Shown here one piece after another: positions 1 through 8,353 of a DNA stretch of 64,000 nt. Location: the NCBI RefSeq assembly GCF_011369485.1, contig NZ_VXCA01000012.1, positions 1-64,000 on the forward strand, in the 5' to 3' direction. Position 1 is the first letter of the stretch. Every line of letters begins with the position of its first letter. The position numbers were made by a program, and so were the translations under genes. Origin of the DNA: Pseudomonas atagonensis (GTDB lineage: Bacteria > Pseudomonadota > Gammaproteobacteria > Pseudomonadales > Pseudomonadaceae). Under the pieces are notes generated by a model. It was not told where the DNA came from, searched no databases, and saw only the letters and a list, made by a program, of their open reading frames with translations.

Positions 1-1787
1 AAGCCGCAGGCGGCGCCGCCCCACGCCAGTGGCGCAGGATCCAAGTGCGGCCCCCACGCATACCCCCAGCCGTAATTGCCCCACCACGGATACGCGCCAC
101 AGCCCCAGCCCATCGCCACCGTGCTGCCGCCCCAGCTCCAGCCGAAGCCGAAACCGAAGGTCCAGCCAGTCCAGGGCGTGTAACGAATGGCGACGCCAAA
201 CCCGTACGTCACGGGTGGCCCGTACCAGACACTGCCGACCCATGGCGTGTACGGATAACCGGTGCCGTACACCACAACCCCCGTCGCCGGATCCAGGTTC
301 GAGCCTTGATAACCCGGCGTGTAGCCGACCACCACGGTATCGCCGCTGGCTTCATAGACTTTGACGTAAGTGAGGTAGTGCATCGGTGAACTCGGTGGAA
401 TCGAGTAGATCACTGCCGGTACGGAACTGGCGACGAGCCAAGGGCCGCCAACCGTGCTTGCGGTGAACCAGATGCCATTCTCCACCGCGTACCAACTGTC
501 GTTGTCGACGCGAATGATTGGTGTGGCACTGTTGACCACGTATTGCAGCGGCGTGCTGTTGATGGCTTTGAGCTGCGGTTCGCCGTCGAACTGTGGCGCG
601 GTCATTTTCACTGCGCTTTTCTTGATCGCCGAAGTCTGCGGGATCGTTGCGGCAATCGCCGCTTCTTTGGCTTGCGGGGTGCCGGCGACCGAGGCCTTGA
701 CGTTTTCTTTCGGACTCTCGTCAGGGATGTTGGCGAAGTCGGCCGGCAGCTTGTCTGCTGGCGTAAACGTCCAGGGGCCGTTCATGTCGCTGGCGCGGAA
801 CCAGCGGCCCGAGATCAGCACGTAGCTGTTCTGGTCGCCAATTTCCTTGAAAATGTGCCCGGTGGTATTGCTCACGTACAACAGGCCGGTGCCCTGAATC
901 GGTGACCACTGCGCGGCGCCGTCGGTGACCAGCAGTTCGGTGGGCGTGGTGGCGATGAAAATCTTCGGCTGCGGTGGTTTGGCCAGGCTCGGTACCTTGT
1001 CTTTGGGATCACTTTGACCGGTCAGCAGATCCACTTGCCGGCTCTTGATCGCGGCTTGTTTGGCTTTCTCCAGATCGGCGGGCGGCGAGGGCAGGCGCTT
1101 GTAATCGCCGCTTAATTGGTCGGCGACCATCCAGCCGTCAAACACATGCAGGTAATGCTTGCCCTGGGCATCCTTGAGCAGCAAGGGGCGGGTGTTGATG
1201 ACGCGTTGCAGCGCGGTGCCCTCGACCGGTCGATAAGCGGCGTCACCATCGATGTAGACCAGCAGCGCCGGAACATCGGAACTGATGATCGCAGGCGGGG
1301 TGTTTTCCAGTGGAGCACTGTCGGCTTTCTGTTCAGCCGAGAGCACGCCAACCGCGGCTTCCAGCTGATCGAGGGAAATGGTTTTCTTGCGATCGGCGGC
1401 GTCTTTCTGCAGCGTTGCGACCCAGGTGTCGGCCTGACTGGCATCGGCGGGGAAGTCGGCCTTGATGATTTTGTACTGATCGAGTGCGACCCAGCGCGTG
1501 GCCTTGTCGACCAGCGTGTGCGCACTGAACTGCACGATGCCATAGGTGGATTTGCCATCGGCACCGGTCGCTTCGACGGCCGCGCGGGCATTGAGCGTGT
1601 AACCGTCCCAGCTATCGAGTTGTGGCTGGTAGACCGTCAATTTGGCCTTGCCGCTGGTGATGACCTGTGGCCAGATCGGCTCGCTTGGGAGCGCGTCAGC
1701 CGCCGGGGTCGCCGGTGCCGCCCATGCGTTGCCGAAGGTCAGCAGAAGAACCATCAGCGTCACACACAACGAGCGCGGGTAAGACAT
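1..1787 (-). CDS. Secreted Trp/Gly/Tyr-rich protein, carbohydrate-binding V/XII-like (3' end outside window)
   Basis: The frame is open from the ATG at 1787 to the window edge, so at least 595 residues are present and the C-terminus is missing. The N-terminus (MSYPRSLCVTLMVLLLTFG, then NAWAAPA) is a clear signal peptide, so export is expected. The central part holds repeated short modules with Trp-Tyr/Phe motifs (SWYAVENGIWF, GRWFRASDMNGPW, GKHYLHVFDGWM). The visible C-terminal part is dominated by Trp, Gly and Tyr (TPWTGWTFGFGFGWSWGG). Similar Pseudomonas proteins are labelled carbohydrate-binding family V/XII from memory; the ligand is not known. It diverges from the acuI-like gene at 1976 with 188 bp between them. 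No enzymatic motif was seen. Confidence 0.7.
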   Translation of the reverse strand, partial: MSYPRSLCVTLMVLLLTFGNAWAAPATPAADALPSEPIWPQVITSGKAKLTVYQPQLDSWDGYTLNARAAVEATGADGKSTYGIVQFSAHTLVDKATRWVALDQYKIIKADFPADASQADTWVATLQKDAADRKKTISLDQLEAAVGVLSAEQKADSAPLENTPPAIISSDVPALLVYIDGDAAYRPVEGTALQRVINTRPLLLKDAQGKHYLHVFDGWMVADQLSGDYKRLPSPPADLEKAKQAAIKSRQVDLLTGQSDPKDKVPSLAKPPQPKIFIATTPTELLVTDGAAQWSPIQGTGLLYVSNTTGHIFKEIGDQNSYVLISGRWFRASDMNGPWTFTPADKLPADFANIPDESPKENVKASVAGTPQAKEAAIAATIPQTSAIKKSAVKMTAPQFDGEPQLKAINSTPLQYVVNSATPIIRVDNDSWYAVENGIWFTASTVGGPWLVASSVPAVIYSIPPSSPMHYLTYVKVYEASGDTVVVGYTPGYQGSNLDPATGVVVYGTGYPYTPWVGSVWYGPPVTYGFGVAIRYTPWTGWTFGFGFGWSWGGSTVAMGWGCGAYPWWGNYGWGYAWGPHLDPAPLAWGGAACG

Positions 1788-1975
1788 TGTCAGCTCCATC
1801 GACAGGCCGGTTTCTAGAGGAATAACGGCTAAAGCGCGGCCGTCGAAAAAGCATAGTCGCCCACGATGGAATTACCCGGCAGATGAGTGGATTGGCGCAA
1901 AGTCGAGTGTGGCAATGTGTTGCGATGTGGTATTTCAAGGCACGAGATCCTGAAATCCATCGATGAGAGGCGGTC

Positions 1976-2959
1976 ATGTTCAACGGTATTTTGATCAATA
2001 AAGACGACAGCGGTTATCGCGCCAACCTTCAACAGATCAACGAAGAACAACTGCCGGAAGGCGATGTGACAGTCAACGTCGCGTACAGCACATTGAATTT
2101 CAAGGACGGTCTGGCGATCACCGGCAGCAGCCCGGTGGTACGCAAATTTCCGATGGTGCCGGGGATCGACCTGGCGGGCACCGTCGAAGTCAGTAGCTAC
2201 CCGGACTTTAAGGTCGGCGATCAGGTGCTGCTCAATGGCTGGGGCGTCGGGGAAAACCATTGGGGTGGCCTCGCGCAGAAAGCGCGACTCAATGGCGACT
2301 GGTTGATTGCGCTGCCCAAGGCTTTCACCCCGGCGCAAGCTATGGCCATTGGCACCGCTGGCTACACGGCGATGTTGTGCATTCTGGCGCTGGAGCGAAA
2401 TGGCGTGACGCCGGAGCAGGGCGAAGTGCTGGTGACGGGCGCCAATGGCGGCGTCGGCAGTTTCGCCATCGCGCTGCTGAGCAAACTCGGCTATCAGGTG
2501 GTCGCCTCCACGGGCCGCGTATCCGAGCATGAGTATCTAAAGCAACTGGGCGCCGGCGAAATCATTGACCGTGCGACGTTGTCGGAGCCGGGCAAGCCGT
2601 TGACGAAAGAGCGTTGGGCGGCGGTGATCGATTCGGTCGGTAGTCACACGCTGGCCAACGCGTGCGCCAGTACCCGTTCAGAAGGCACCGTTGCGGCGTG
2701 CGGTCTGGCGCAGGGCATGGATTTCCCGGCATCGGTGGCGCCGTTCATTCTGCGCGGCGTGACGCTGGCCGGGATCAACAGCGTGACCCAACCCAAAGCG
2801 CGCCGACTTGAGGCGTGGGACCGGTTGGCCAACGATCTGGACTTCGGCTTGCTGTCGGTGATCAGTCACGAAATTGCCCTGAGCGAAGTCATCGAGGCGG
2901 CGCCGAAACTGCTCGCGGGACAGTTGCGCGGCAGGGTTGTCGTCGACGTCAATCGCTGA
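1976..2959 (+). CDS. acuI: Zinc-free medium-chain reductase, YhdH/AcuI family (acrylyl-CoA reductase type)
   Basis: The 327-residue product matches the YhdH/AcuI branch of medium-chain dehydrogenase/reductases. These NADPH enzymes reduce acrylyl-CoA to propionyl-CoA and protect against the electrophilic substrate. The N-terminal GroES-like part contains STLNFKDGL and PGIDLAGTV, followed by the family stretch [15 protein letters not shown]. The Rossmann dinucleotide motif is [12 protein letters not shown] at about residue 157. No structural zinc cysteine cluster is present, as expected for this branch. The length is normal (E. coli 324). GAGAGG lies just before the ATG. It is probably a single gene; the next gene starts 63 bp downstream. 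The substrate in this organism is inferred from the family only. Confidence 0.85.
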   Translation: MFNGILINKDDSGYRANLQQINEEQLPEGDVTVNVAYSTLNFKDGLAITGSSPVVRKFPMVPGIDLAGTVEVSSYPDFKVGDQVLLNGWGVGENHWGGLAQKARLNGDWLIALPKAFTPAQAMAIGTAGYTAMLCILALERNGVTPEQGEVLVTGANGGVGSFAIALLSKLGYQVVASTGRVSEHEYLKQLGAGEIIDRATLSEPGKPLTKERWAAVIDSVGSHTLANACASTRSEGTVAACGLAQGMDFPASVAPFILRGVTLAGINSVTQPKARRLEAWDRLANDLDFGLLSVISHEIALSEVIEAAPKLLAGQLRGRVVVDVNR

Positions 2960-3022
2960 CAAAGTAGGCGCCATCGCGGCTCTGCGGGGCCGCACTTCTC
3001 ATATAAGGGAGCGGCATTTTCG

Positions 3023-3481
3023 ATGGATTTGAAACGGCAGCAGATCGAATCATTTACGGTTTCGGGCTTGCGCGTACGCACGACCAACGACGCGGAACAC
3101 AAACCCGAAAGCGCGAAAATCGGCCCGATGTGGGGTTCTTTTTTCAGTAAGGGTCTGGCCGACGAAATTCCCGGCAAGCAGAGCGGCTCGCCGGTTTACG
3201 GCGTGTATTCGAATTACGAGTCGGATGCGTCGGGCCGGTTCGATGTCACGGCCGGCGTCGCCGTCAGTCAGCCTCCTGCAGGTTTTGAATCTGTTGCCAT
3301 CGATGGCGGCGACTACCTGGTCTTTGAAGCGCAAGGTGCAATGCCCGACGCAGTGATCTCGACATGGGGCACAGTCTGGAGCTTCTTCGAAGCCAATCCG
3401 CAGATCAAACGGCGATTCGCCACTGACTTCGAGGCCTACACCGGCCCCGAATCAGTGTCGGTTTACATCGGCGTCCATTAA
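3023..3481 (+). CDS. GyrI-like effector-binding domain protein
   Basis: A 152-residue protein made of a single GyrI-like/AraC effector-binding (SOUL-like fold) domain without a DNA-binding part. The pattern is typical: the opening beta strand FTVSGLRVRTTN, the GPMWGSFF helix, SPVYGVYSNYESDASGRFDVTAGV, then a C-terminal GDYLVFEAQG and WGTVWSFF. Stand-alone members bind small hydrophobic or cationic ligands, hydrolyse some reactive compounds, or inhibit gyrase (E. coli SbmC); which applies here is unknown. GGGAG lies upstream of the ATG. Its stop overlaps the stop of the convergent ada gene by 4 bases, so the two transcripts meet tail to tail. Confidence 0.75.
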   Translation: MDLKRQQIESFTVSGLRVRTTNDAEHKPESAKIGPMWGSFFSKGLADEIPGKQSGSPVYGVYSNYESDASGRFDVTAGVAVSQPPAGFESVAIDGGDYLVFEAQGAMPDAVISTWGTVWSFFEANPQIKRRFATDFEAYTGPESVSVYIGVH

Positions 3482-4545
3482 GGCCGCGTTTCGCGCTCCA
3501 GCAACTGGCGTTTGCGCTCCACACCCCAGCGATAGCCGGAAAGATTGCCATCGCTGCGCACCACGCGGTGGCAGGGGATCGCCACCGCCAGTCGATTGGC
3601 ACCGCACGCCTGGGCCACGGCGCGCATTGAGGTCGGGGCGCCGATGCGTTGCGCGATGTCGGCATAGCTGGCGGTGCTGCCCGACGGGATTTCCCGCAGC
3701 GCCTGCCAGACTCTTTCCTGAAACGCCGTGCCGCGCACGTCGAGCGGCAGATCAAGGCCGATGGCCGGCGCTTCGATAAACCCCACAACCTTGGCAATCA
3801 GCTGTTCGAACCCGGCATCGGCGCCAATCAGGTTCGCCTGGCGGAACTGATCCTGCAGGTCGCAGACCAGTTGGTGCGGATCGTCGCCCAACAGAATGGC
3901 GCAAACCCCGCGCTCGCTTTGTGCCACCAGAATTGCTCCCAGCGAACATTGACCGACAGCGAAGCGAATGTCGTTGTTCTTCCCGGACGCGCGATATTCG
4001 CCGGGCTTCATCCCTAACACCTGATCGGCTGACTCATAAAAGCGGCTGTTGGAGTTGAAGCCCGCGTCGTACAACGCTTCGGTGACTGAGCCGCCATCTG
4101 CCAGGCACTCACGCACCCGACGCGAGCGATGGGCCGCTGCGTAACCTTTTGGGGTCAACCCCGTCGCAGCCTTGAAGACTCGATGGAAATGAAATGAGCT
4201 CAGGCCCGCCGTTTGTGCCAGCTCATTGAGTGAGGGAAAGGTGTCGGCGGATTCGATCTGGCGACAGGCCTGTGCCACGGTCCTCGCATGCTGCGCGGCA
4301 ACATCGCTCTGATCCTTGCTGGCTCGTTTGCTCGGCCGATATCCCGCCGCCTCGGCCTGTTCGGCGCTGTCGAAAAATTCGACATTCTGTGGTTTCGGCA
4401 ACCGCGCAAGGCTGCTGGGGCGGCAGTAAATGCCCGTGGTTTTCACGGCGTAGACAAACGCACCATCCGCCCGCGCATCACGCGCGACGACAGCGGCCCA
4501 GCGTGGATCGTCTTCGATGTTGATCGTGGTCGAAAGCGTTTTCAT
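3478..4545 (-). CDS. ada: Ada: methylphosphotriester-sensing activator / O6-methylguanine methyltransferase, degenerate zinc site
   Basis: The 355-residue product has the three Ada parts in order. The N-Ada domain (about 10-80) should take a methyl group from DNA phosphotriesters. An AraC-type helix-turn-helix follows (about 95-180: LNELAQTAGLSSFHFHRVFK, then YDAGFNSNSRFYES). The C-terminal methyltransferase domain carries the active-site motif PCHRVVRSDG near residue 323. The acceptor cysteine of N-Ada is kept (GIYCRPS), but the other three zinc ligands are replaced: the position after RPS is Ser (CRPSSLAR instead of CRPSCPAR), and GYRPSKRASKD has Ser and Ala where GFRPCKRC is usual. Repair by the C-terminal half should be intact; sensing may not be. 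The gene lies 85 bp downstream of alkB on the same strand. Confidence 0.9.
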   Translation of the reverse strand: MKTLSTTINIEDDPRWAAVVARDARADGAFVYAVKTTGIYCRPSSLARLPKPQNVEFFDSAEQAEAAGYRPSKRASKDQSDVAAQHARTVAQACRQIESADTFPSLNELAQTAGLSSFHFHRVFKAATGLTPKGYAAAHRSRRVRECLADGGSVTEALYDAGFNSNSRFYESADQVLGMKPGEYRASGKNNDIRFAVGQCSLGAILVAQSERGVCAILLGDDPHQLVCDLQDQFRQANLIGADAGFEQLIAKVVGFIEAPAIGLDLPLDVRGTAFQERVWQALREIPSGSTASYADIAQRIGAPTSMRAVAQACGANRLAVAIPCHRVVRSDGNLSGYRWGVERKRQLLERETRP

Positions 4546-4630
4546 GATGGGTATTCCGTTGGCCTGTTTGATTCAGGTTAACCAGCGTCGGCTGGTGCAA
4601 CACTCCGGGCCTTGCGGTCAAATTTTTTCA

Positions 4631-5305
4631 TTAGCCGGCCACGCGAAACGTCAGGTTGATCCGCTGTTCGCCCAGCCGTGGATGGCGGCCCTGTTTGATA
4701 GGTAAAACGCCGTGAAAGCGCAAGCGATCAGCGCCGCCCCAGATCACCATGTCGCCGTGCAGTAACGGGATTCGCTGGCTTCTGTCGCTTCGGGAGAAAC
4801 CGCCGAACAGAAACATCGCCGGCAAACCGAGCGACAGGGAAACGATCGGCGCCGTGTAGGCGTTTTCGTCTTTGTCTTGATGCAATGACATCTTCGCGCC
4901 AGGGACATAGCGGTTGATCAGGCAGGAATCGGCGTGAAAGTCGGCAAACCCGGCTTGTTCGGCGGCGGCCCGCGCCAGTTTGGCAAACACCGATGGCATC
5001 TGTGGCCAGGGCAGGCCGTTGAGCGGGTCGACGCTCGAATAACGATAGCCGCTGCGATCGGTGATCCAGCCCAGTGGGCCGCAACTGCTGGTGCCCACCG
5101 ACATGCTGAAACCGCCGGGCGTGACCATGTGGCGCAAAGGTGCTGCCGCAACAATGGTGTCCAGCGCCGGCAGTATTTGATCGATCAGCGGCAAGGCAAA
5201 GCCTCGCAACACCCACGATTGCTCGCCGATCTGTTCGGCGCGGGGTTGTTGCTCGGGTTCGTGGTCAGCGAACAGATCGAAAAGGCCTGGTTGCATGGTG
5301 CTCAT
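4631..5305 (-). CDS. alkB: AlkB alpha-ketoglutarate-dependent DNA demethylase
   Basis: AlkB removes 1-methyladenine and 3-methylcytosine lesions by Fe(II)/2-oxoglutarate-dependent oxidation. The 224-residue protein has the iron ligands HQD in SLHQDKDEN and the distal His in RLRFHGVLP. The 2-oxoglutarate-binding Arg is in the C-terminal RINLTFRVAG. The substrate-site segment WITDRSGYRYSS is also present. Length fits the family (E. coli 216). Its ATG overlaps the stop of the upstream oxygenase gene in an ATGA arrangement, which implies translational coupling, and ada follows downstream. The order (oxygenase, alkB, ada) is the reverse of the E. coli ada-alkB operon but keeps the pair together. 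Confidence 0.95.
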   Translation of the reverse strand: MSTMQPGLFDLFADHEPEQQPRAEQIGEQSWVLRGFALPLIDQILPALDTIVAAAPLRHMVTPGGFSMSVGTSSCGPLGWITDRSGYRYSSVDPLNGLPWPQMPSVFAKLARAAAEQAGFADFHADSCLINRYVPGAKMSLHQDKDENAYTAPIVSLSLGLPAMFLFGGFSRSDRSQRIPLLHGDMVIWGGADRLRFHGVLPIKQGRHPRLGEQRINLTFRVAG

Positions 5306-6012
5306 AATGCGTCGTGAAAGATGATGCCCAGGGTATGCCGGTTTCCACTGTGCAGGCGACTGACGCCGTGACGCAGGGTGACCCGGTAGTCGCCACGCAA
5401 GCCTTTTACCGGTCGTTGGTTGACTGCAAAAATCACTGCGTCGCCTTTTTTCAGGTCGATGACTTGCGGGCGCGACTGCATTCTTGGGCGTTGTTCGGTG
5501 AGCACAAACTCACCGCCGGTGAAATCCTGCCCCGGTTCTGACAGAAGAATCGCCACTTGCAGCGGAAACACCCGTTCGCCGTACAGATCCTGATGCAGAC
5601 AGTTGTAATCCTGCGGGCCGTATTGGAGCAACAGTGGCGTGGGGCGCAACTGCCCGGCGGCATGGCATTGCTGAAGAAATTCGCTGTGGCTTGGCGGAAA
5701 ACGGGTGGGCAGGCTCATGCGCTCGAACCATTGATTGGCCAGCGGCACCAGCCGCGAATACATCGCGGTACGCAGGCGTTCGACCGGTGTTGGGAGCGGG
5801 TAGCGGAAGTATTTGTATTCGCCGCGACCGAAACCATGGCGGGCCATGATGACTTGCGAGCGAAAGGGTTCGGTCTGCGAATACAGATCGCTGAGACGAT
5901 CACAGGTTTGCGCGGCCAACAGCGAGCGGATGATGGCGCATCCGTCCTGATCAAGTTGCTGCTGCAGACTCGCCCAGTCGAGCGCATCCAGACGGGAAGG
6001 GGACATCGACAT
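5302..6012 (-). CDS. 2-oxoglutarate/Fe(II) oxygenase of the alkB operon
   Basis: A 236-residue 2OG-Fe(II) dioxygenase. The iron motif is HQD in YNCLHQDLYGERVF, followed by a typical strand FTGGEFVLTEQRP. The distal His and 2-oxoglutarate Arg are probably in VTLRHGVSRLHSGNRHTLG. The start at 6012 was chosen because AAGGAG lies six bases before it on this strand; an in-frame ATG at 6072 has no such site. It is the first gene of a three-gene operon with alkB (ATGA overlap) and ada, which suggests a role in repairing or hydroxylating damaged nucleic acid or protein. The substrate is not known; it is not a second AlkB, since the AlkB substrate-site motifs are absent. Confidence 0.8.
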   Translation of the reverse strand: MSMSPSRLDALDWASLQQQLDQDGCAIIRSLLAAQTCDRLSDLYSQTEPFRSQVIMARHGFGRGEYKYFRYPLPTPVERLRTAMYSRLVPLANQWFERMSLPTRFPPSHSEFLQQCHAAGQLRPTPLLLQYGPQDYNCLHQDLYGERVFPLQVAILLSEPGQDFTGGEFVLTEQRPRMQSRPQVIDLKKGDAVIFAVNQRPVKGLRGDYRVTLRHGVSRLHSGNRHTLGIIFHDAL

Positions 6013-6105
6013 GCTGACTCCTTGACTCAAGGTCGAGGCATTCAGTGTGGGCGGACCCCAGCGGCAGAACACTCCGCCGCTTGCGGTCGAATTCCTGCGG
6101 CCGGG

Positions 6106-6279
6106 TTACAACGCTTTGCTGACGGTAATTTCGCTGATCACATCAGTCGCGTCGTGGATCTTGGCCAGAGCATCCTTGGCCTCTTCCACGCTGTTGCTTT
6201 CCAGCTGTGCGAACTCGAAGCGCCGCTCACCGTTGAGTTTGTACTTGATGACGTATTTGGTCGTTTGGGCCACGGTCAT
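6106..6279 (-). CDS. Conserved-looking small protein, 57 residues
   Basis: An ATG-started frame encodes MTVAQTTKYVIKYKLNGERR and then FEFAQLESNSVEEAKDALAK, ending SEITVSKAL. The pattern is a beta hairpin, a helix and a final strand, as in small ferredoxin-like folds. There is no signal peptide or membrane segment. AGGT lies upstream of the start. It is 28 bp downstream of the DUF1883 gene on the same strand, so the two probably share a transcript. Function unknown; codon use looks like the neighbours, which supports a real gene. Confidence 0.6.
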   Translation of the reverse strand: MTVAQTTKYVIKYKLNGERRFEFAQLESNSVEEAKDALAKIHDATDVISEITVSKAL

Positions 6280-6307
6280 GTTTACCTGTCTGAATGGGCG
6301 GAGTGTC

Positions 6308-6610
6308 TCAGCTGAGTTTGCTGCTGGAGCGACGGATGATTTTGATCGAATGCGTCAGGTTCGGCTTGCGGGTGACGCTGATCGGGCGACGGTTGACGGT
6401 GTCGATGGTGATGTTCCAGAAACCGGTGCTCGGCGCGGTGATGCGCGCAGGGAACGTATCGAAAGCGCCACCGTGATAGGTGTGGCGACCGCCATTTTTG
6501 AAGCTACGGAAGTTGGCGTCGTTCATCAGACGGATGTTGCAGGTTTGCGAGCATTGGATGACGACGATGTCGTCTTCGTTGAGGTGCTCGCGCTGGTGAA
6601 TGAATTTCAT
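6308..6610 (-). CDS. DUF1883 domain protein
   Basis: The 100-residue product starting MKFIHQREHLNEDDIVVIQC matches the DUF1883 family, a small beta-rich domain (FRSFKNGGRHTYHGGAFDTF, GFWNITIDTVNRRP, a basic tail NLTHSIKIIRRSSS). The start at 6610 was preferred over an upstream in-frame ATG at 6685 because GGAGGCGCCC sits directly in front of it and the family starts with this Met. The biochemical role is unknown. It forms a likely two-gene unit with the 57-residue gene downstream. The region 6611-6820, between this gene and the divergent lipoprotein, holds the promoters of both; no further gene was seen there. Confidence 0.75.
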   Translation of the reverse strand: MKFIHQREHLNEDDIVVIQCSQTCNIRLMNDANFRSFKNGGRHTYHGGAFDTFPARITAPSTGFWNITIDTVNRRPISVTRKPNLTHSIKIIRRSSSKLS

Positions 6611-6820
6611 GGGCGCCTCCAGATGGGCTTTTTCTACAAAATCAAAACGATAGCTTGTAATGGTGCGCAGTTTATCAGCCCGCACGGGTTATTATCCGGC
6701 CGTCGGGCACTGGTTTGACAATTTTGAACAGATATTCGCAAGTGGATGCGAGTTAAATGCAGAAGACCCCGGAGAAAAACGGCATTTGTGCTGTCGGACG
6801 GTCTTTAACGGAGATTTGGT

Positions 6821-7180
6821 ATGAAGTGGGGTGTGGTGTGTGTTCTGCCGTTGGTTCTGGCGATGGGTGGTTGTGCGAACGTTTCCGAAATCAATGAAAC
6901 GCTGCCGACCATGAGCGTGATCTCCGGCAAGAAGCCCCATGAGTACGCGCAATGCCTGTCAGACAAGCTGGCAGACAGTCGTGGCGCCCTGCAGATGCAG
7001 CCGCACAAGGACGGGGTTCGAGTGATCGTTCCGGGCAAGCTGTCCTCAGGCCCGGCTGCCGTGTTTGATATTGAAGATCGCTCGGGCGGTAGCAGCATCA
7101 AGCTGCATGAGCGCATGTCCAATGTGCCAGTCCGCCCCCGCGATGTACGTAACGCAGCCAATGCGTGTATTTCTGGCTGA
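6821..7180 (+). CDS. Small predicted lipoprotein
   Basis: A 119-residue protein with a lipoprotein signal peptide: MKWGVVCVLPLVLAMGGCAN, where LAMGGC is a lipobox with the acylated Cys at residue 18. The mature part holds two further cysteines (YAQCLSDKL, ANACISG) that could form a disulfide. The pattern is alpha/beta with a predicted hairpin GVRVIVPGK and AAVFDIEDRS. The C-terminal RPRDVRNAANACISG resembles small Pseudomonas lipoproteins of unknown role. GGAG is located nine bases upstream of the ATG. A strong hairpin terminator follows at 7205-7237. Confidence 0.7.
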   Translation: MKWGVVCVLPLVLAMGGCANVSEINETLPTMSVISGKKPHEYAQCLSDKLADSRGALQMQPHKDGVRVIVPGKLSSGPAAVFDIEDRSGGSSIKLHERMSNVPVRPRDVRNAANACISG

Positions 7181-7204
7181 TAGACTGTTCAGTCATCAGC
7201 ATCG

Positions 7205-7237
7205 ATGCCGTCACAGTCATGCTGTGACGGCATTTTC
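7205..7237 (+). terminator. Intrinsic terminator after the lipoprotein gene
   Basis: A perfect 12-bp stem (ATGCCGTCACAG with CTGTGACGGCAT) closes a five-base loop and is followed by TTTTC. It lies 25 bp after the lipoprotein stop and 16 bp before the next start, so it should separate the two genes. Confidence 0.75.
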
Positions 7238-7252
7238 ATTTATGGAGTCGCG

Positions 7253-7483
7253 ATGAAGCGAGAGCAAGTGCGGGAGCGCCACGTAGAGGGTCTGATCTCT
7301 GCCACCCATGTGATTCAGAACCCGGCGAATCCGGGGGAGTGGATTGTGTTTTTCAAGAAAAGCGCCGGTCGCAGTTATTTTCTGGTGGACGATAACGACG
7401 AGGTCGAATCCTTCAGCCGGCTCGACGACTTGATCGAGGTCGTGCGCGGGCTCGGGATCAAGTTTGCTGAAATTCACATGTAA
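7253..7483 (+). CDS. Hypothetical 76-residue cytoplasmic protein
   Basis: The ATG at 7253 is preceded by TATGGAGTCGCG (GGAG at the right distance), so it was chosen over an in-frame ATG at 7205, which lies inside a terminator stem. The protein MKREQVRERHVEGLISATHV is charged and has a compact alpha/beta pattern (EWIVFFKKSAGRSYFLVDD, FSRLDDLIEVVRGLGIKFAE). No signal, membrane segment or recognised motif was seen. Its stop lies four bases from the stop of the convergent lipoprotein gene. Function unknown. Confidence 0.6.
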   Translation: MKREQVRERHVEGLISATHVIQNPANPGEWIVFFKKSAGRSYFLVDDNDEVESFSRLDDLIEVVRGLGIKFAEIHM

Positions 7484-7486
7484 GGC

Positions 7487-7774
7487 TTACTTGCAGACCA
7501 CCACCACGCTGCGGTTTTTGTAGTTGCCAACATCGACGCCGAGGGTTTTGTCACTCTCTTTGGGGGCAGGCGTGCCATCGGTGCCAACGATGCGATAACC
7601 GGTGCCGGCACAGGAGGCATCGGCTTTTTCGTAGCAGGTGGCCCAGGAATTGGCCTCACCGGAGCAGTCGATACTCAGACCCTGTTCGCCGTTGTTCAGG
7701 TAAGTCGTTTTGGACGTAGCACAGCCGCTCAGTGCCAGTATCGCGATCAGCGGCAAGATTGTGTTCAGGTTCAT
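7487..7774 (-). CDS. Small predicted lipoprotein, cysteine-containing
   Basis: A 95-residue protein with a clear lipoprotein signal: MNLNTILPLIAILALSGCAT, lipobox ALSGC with acylated Cys18. The mature region carries four cysteines (IDCSGEANSWATCYEKADAS, then CAGTGYRI, and a final VVVVCK), probably two disulfides in the periplasm. The spacing resembles small Pseudomonas lipoproteins around a GEANSWATCY motif; no function is known. It is convergent with the 76-residue gene. Upstream, 7775-7865 holds its promoter region and no gene. Confidence 0.7.
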   Translation of the reverse strand: MNLNTILPLIAILALSGCATSKTTYLNNGEQGLSIDCSGEANSWATCYEKADASCAGTGYRIVGTDGTPAPKESDKTLGVDVGNYKNRSVVVVCK

Positions 7775-7865
7775 AGTTGTCGTCTTCAGCGAGGGGGACT
7801 AGACGCTCTGACAGCGCCAGTGTGAAAAGGTTATAGCGTTTGGCCACTTGTTTGCGTTCAGGCAC

Positions 7866-7891
7866 AAAAAAGCCCTGCGCGGGGCAGGGCT
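7866..7891 (-). terminator. Intrinsic terminator of the 61-residue gene
   Basis: Read on the minus strand, AGCCCTGC and GCAGGGCT form an 8-bp GC-rich stem with a five-base loop, followed by a run of six T. It stands about 20 bp after the stop of the minus-strand gene at 7910-8095. Confidence 0.75.
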
Positions 7892-7909
7892 TGGGGCATG
7901 CGCAGGCGA

Positions 7910-8095
7910 TCAGTCCTGATCTTTGCCACGGCGTTTCGCCGACGCCGGGGTGTCGGTGAACACCGATGCTACGTCAGTCGCCATCTGCTCGCTGTCGAAA
8001 GGCCCTGCGATGTGTTCGCCATTGGTAGTGGTCAGCGTCCATTTGCCGTCCTTTTTGTCGATCACATACCCGTTGACGATTTTAACTGCGGCCAT
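7910..8095 (-). CDS. Hypothetical 61-residue protein
   Basis: The product MAAVKIVNGYVIDKKDGKWT continues LTTTNGEHIAGPFDSEQMAT and ends with a basic tail (SAKRRGKDQD). It looks like a small three-stranded beta sheet followed by a helix. It has its own terminator, which supports a real gene. It is divergent from galU; the 258 bp between them (8096-8353) hold both promoters and no other gene. Function unknown. Confidence 0.55.
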   Translation of the reverse strand: MAAVKIVNGYVIDKKDGKWTLTTTNGEHIAGPFDSEQMATDVASVFTDTPASAKRRGKDQD

Positions 8096-8353
8096 CTATC
8101 TGTCTCGTTCGCTGGTTCAAAGGCGCCATGATACCGGCAAATGCTCGCATTGGGGGACGATGAGCGTATGGTGATCCCGTCAAACGGTATCTTTGAGCTA
8201 CGCTGATTTCGCTGTCCGGATTCGCGGATGGAACTATCGGCGAGAATATTTCTCTATGTTGGCATCGGTTAGCCAGCGCGGGGCATTGTAAGGTGCACGC
8301 CGCCTGATTAGACTGCGCCGAAACTCGTACACACAGCCCTTTCAAGGACTTTT

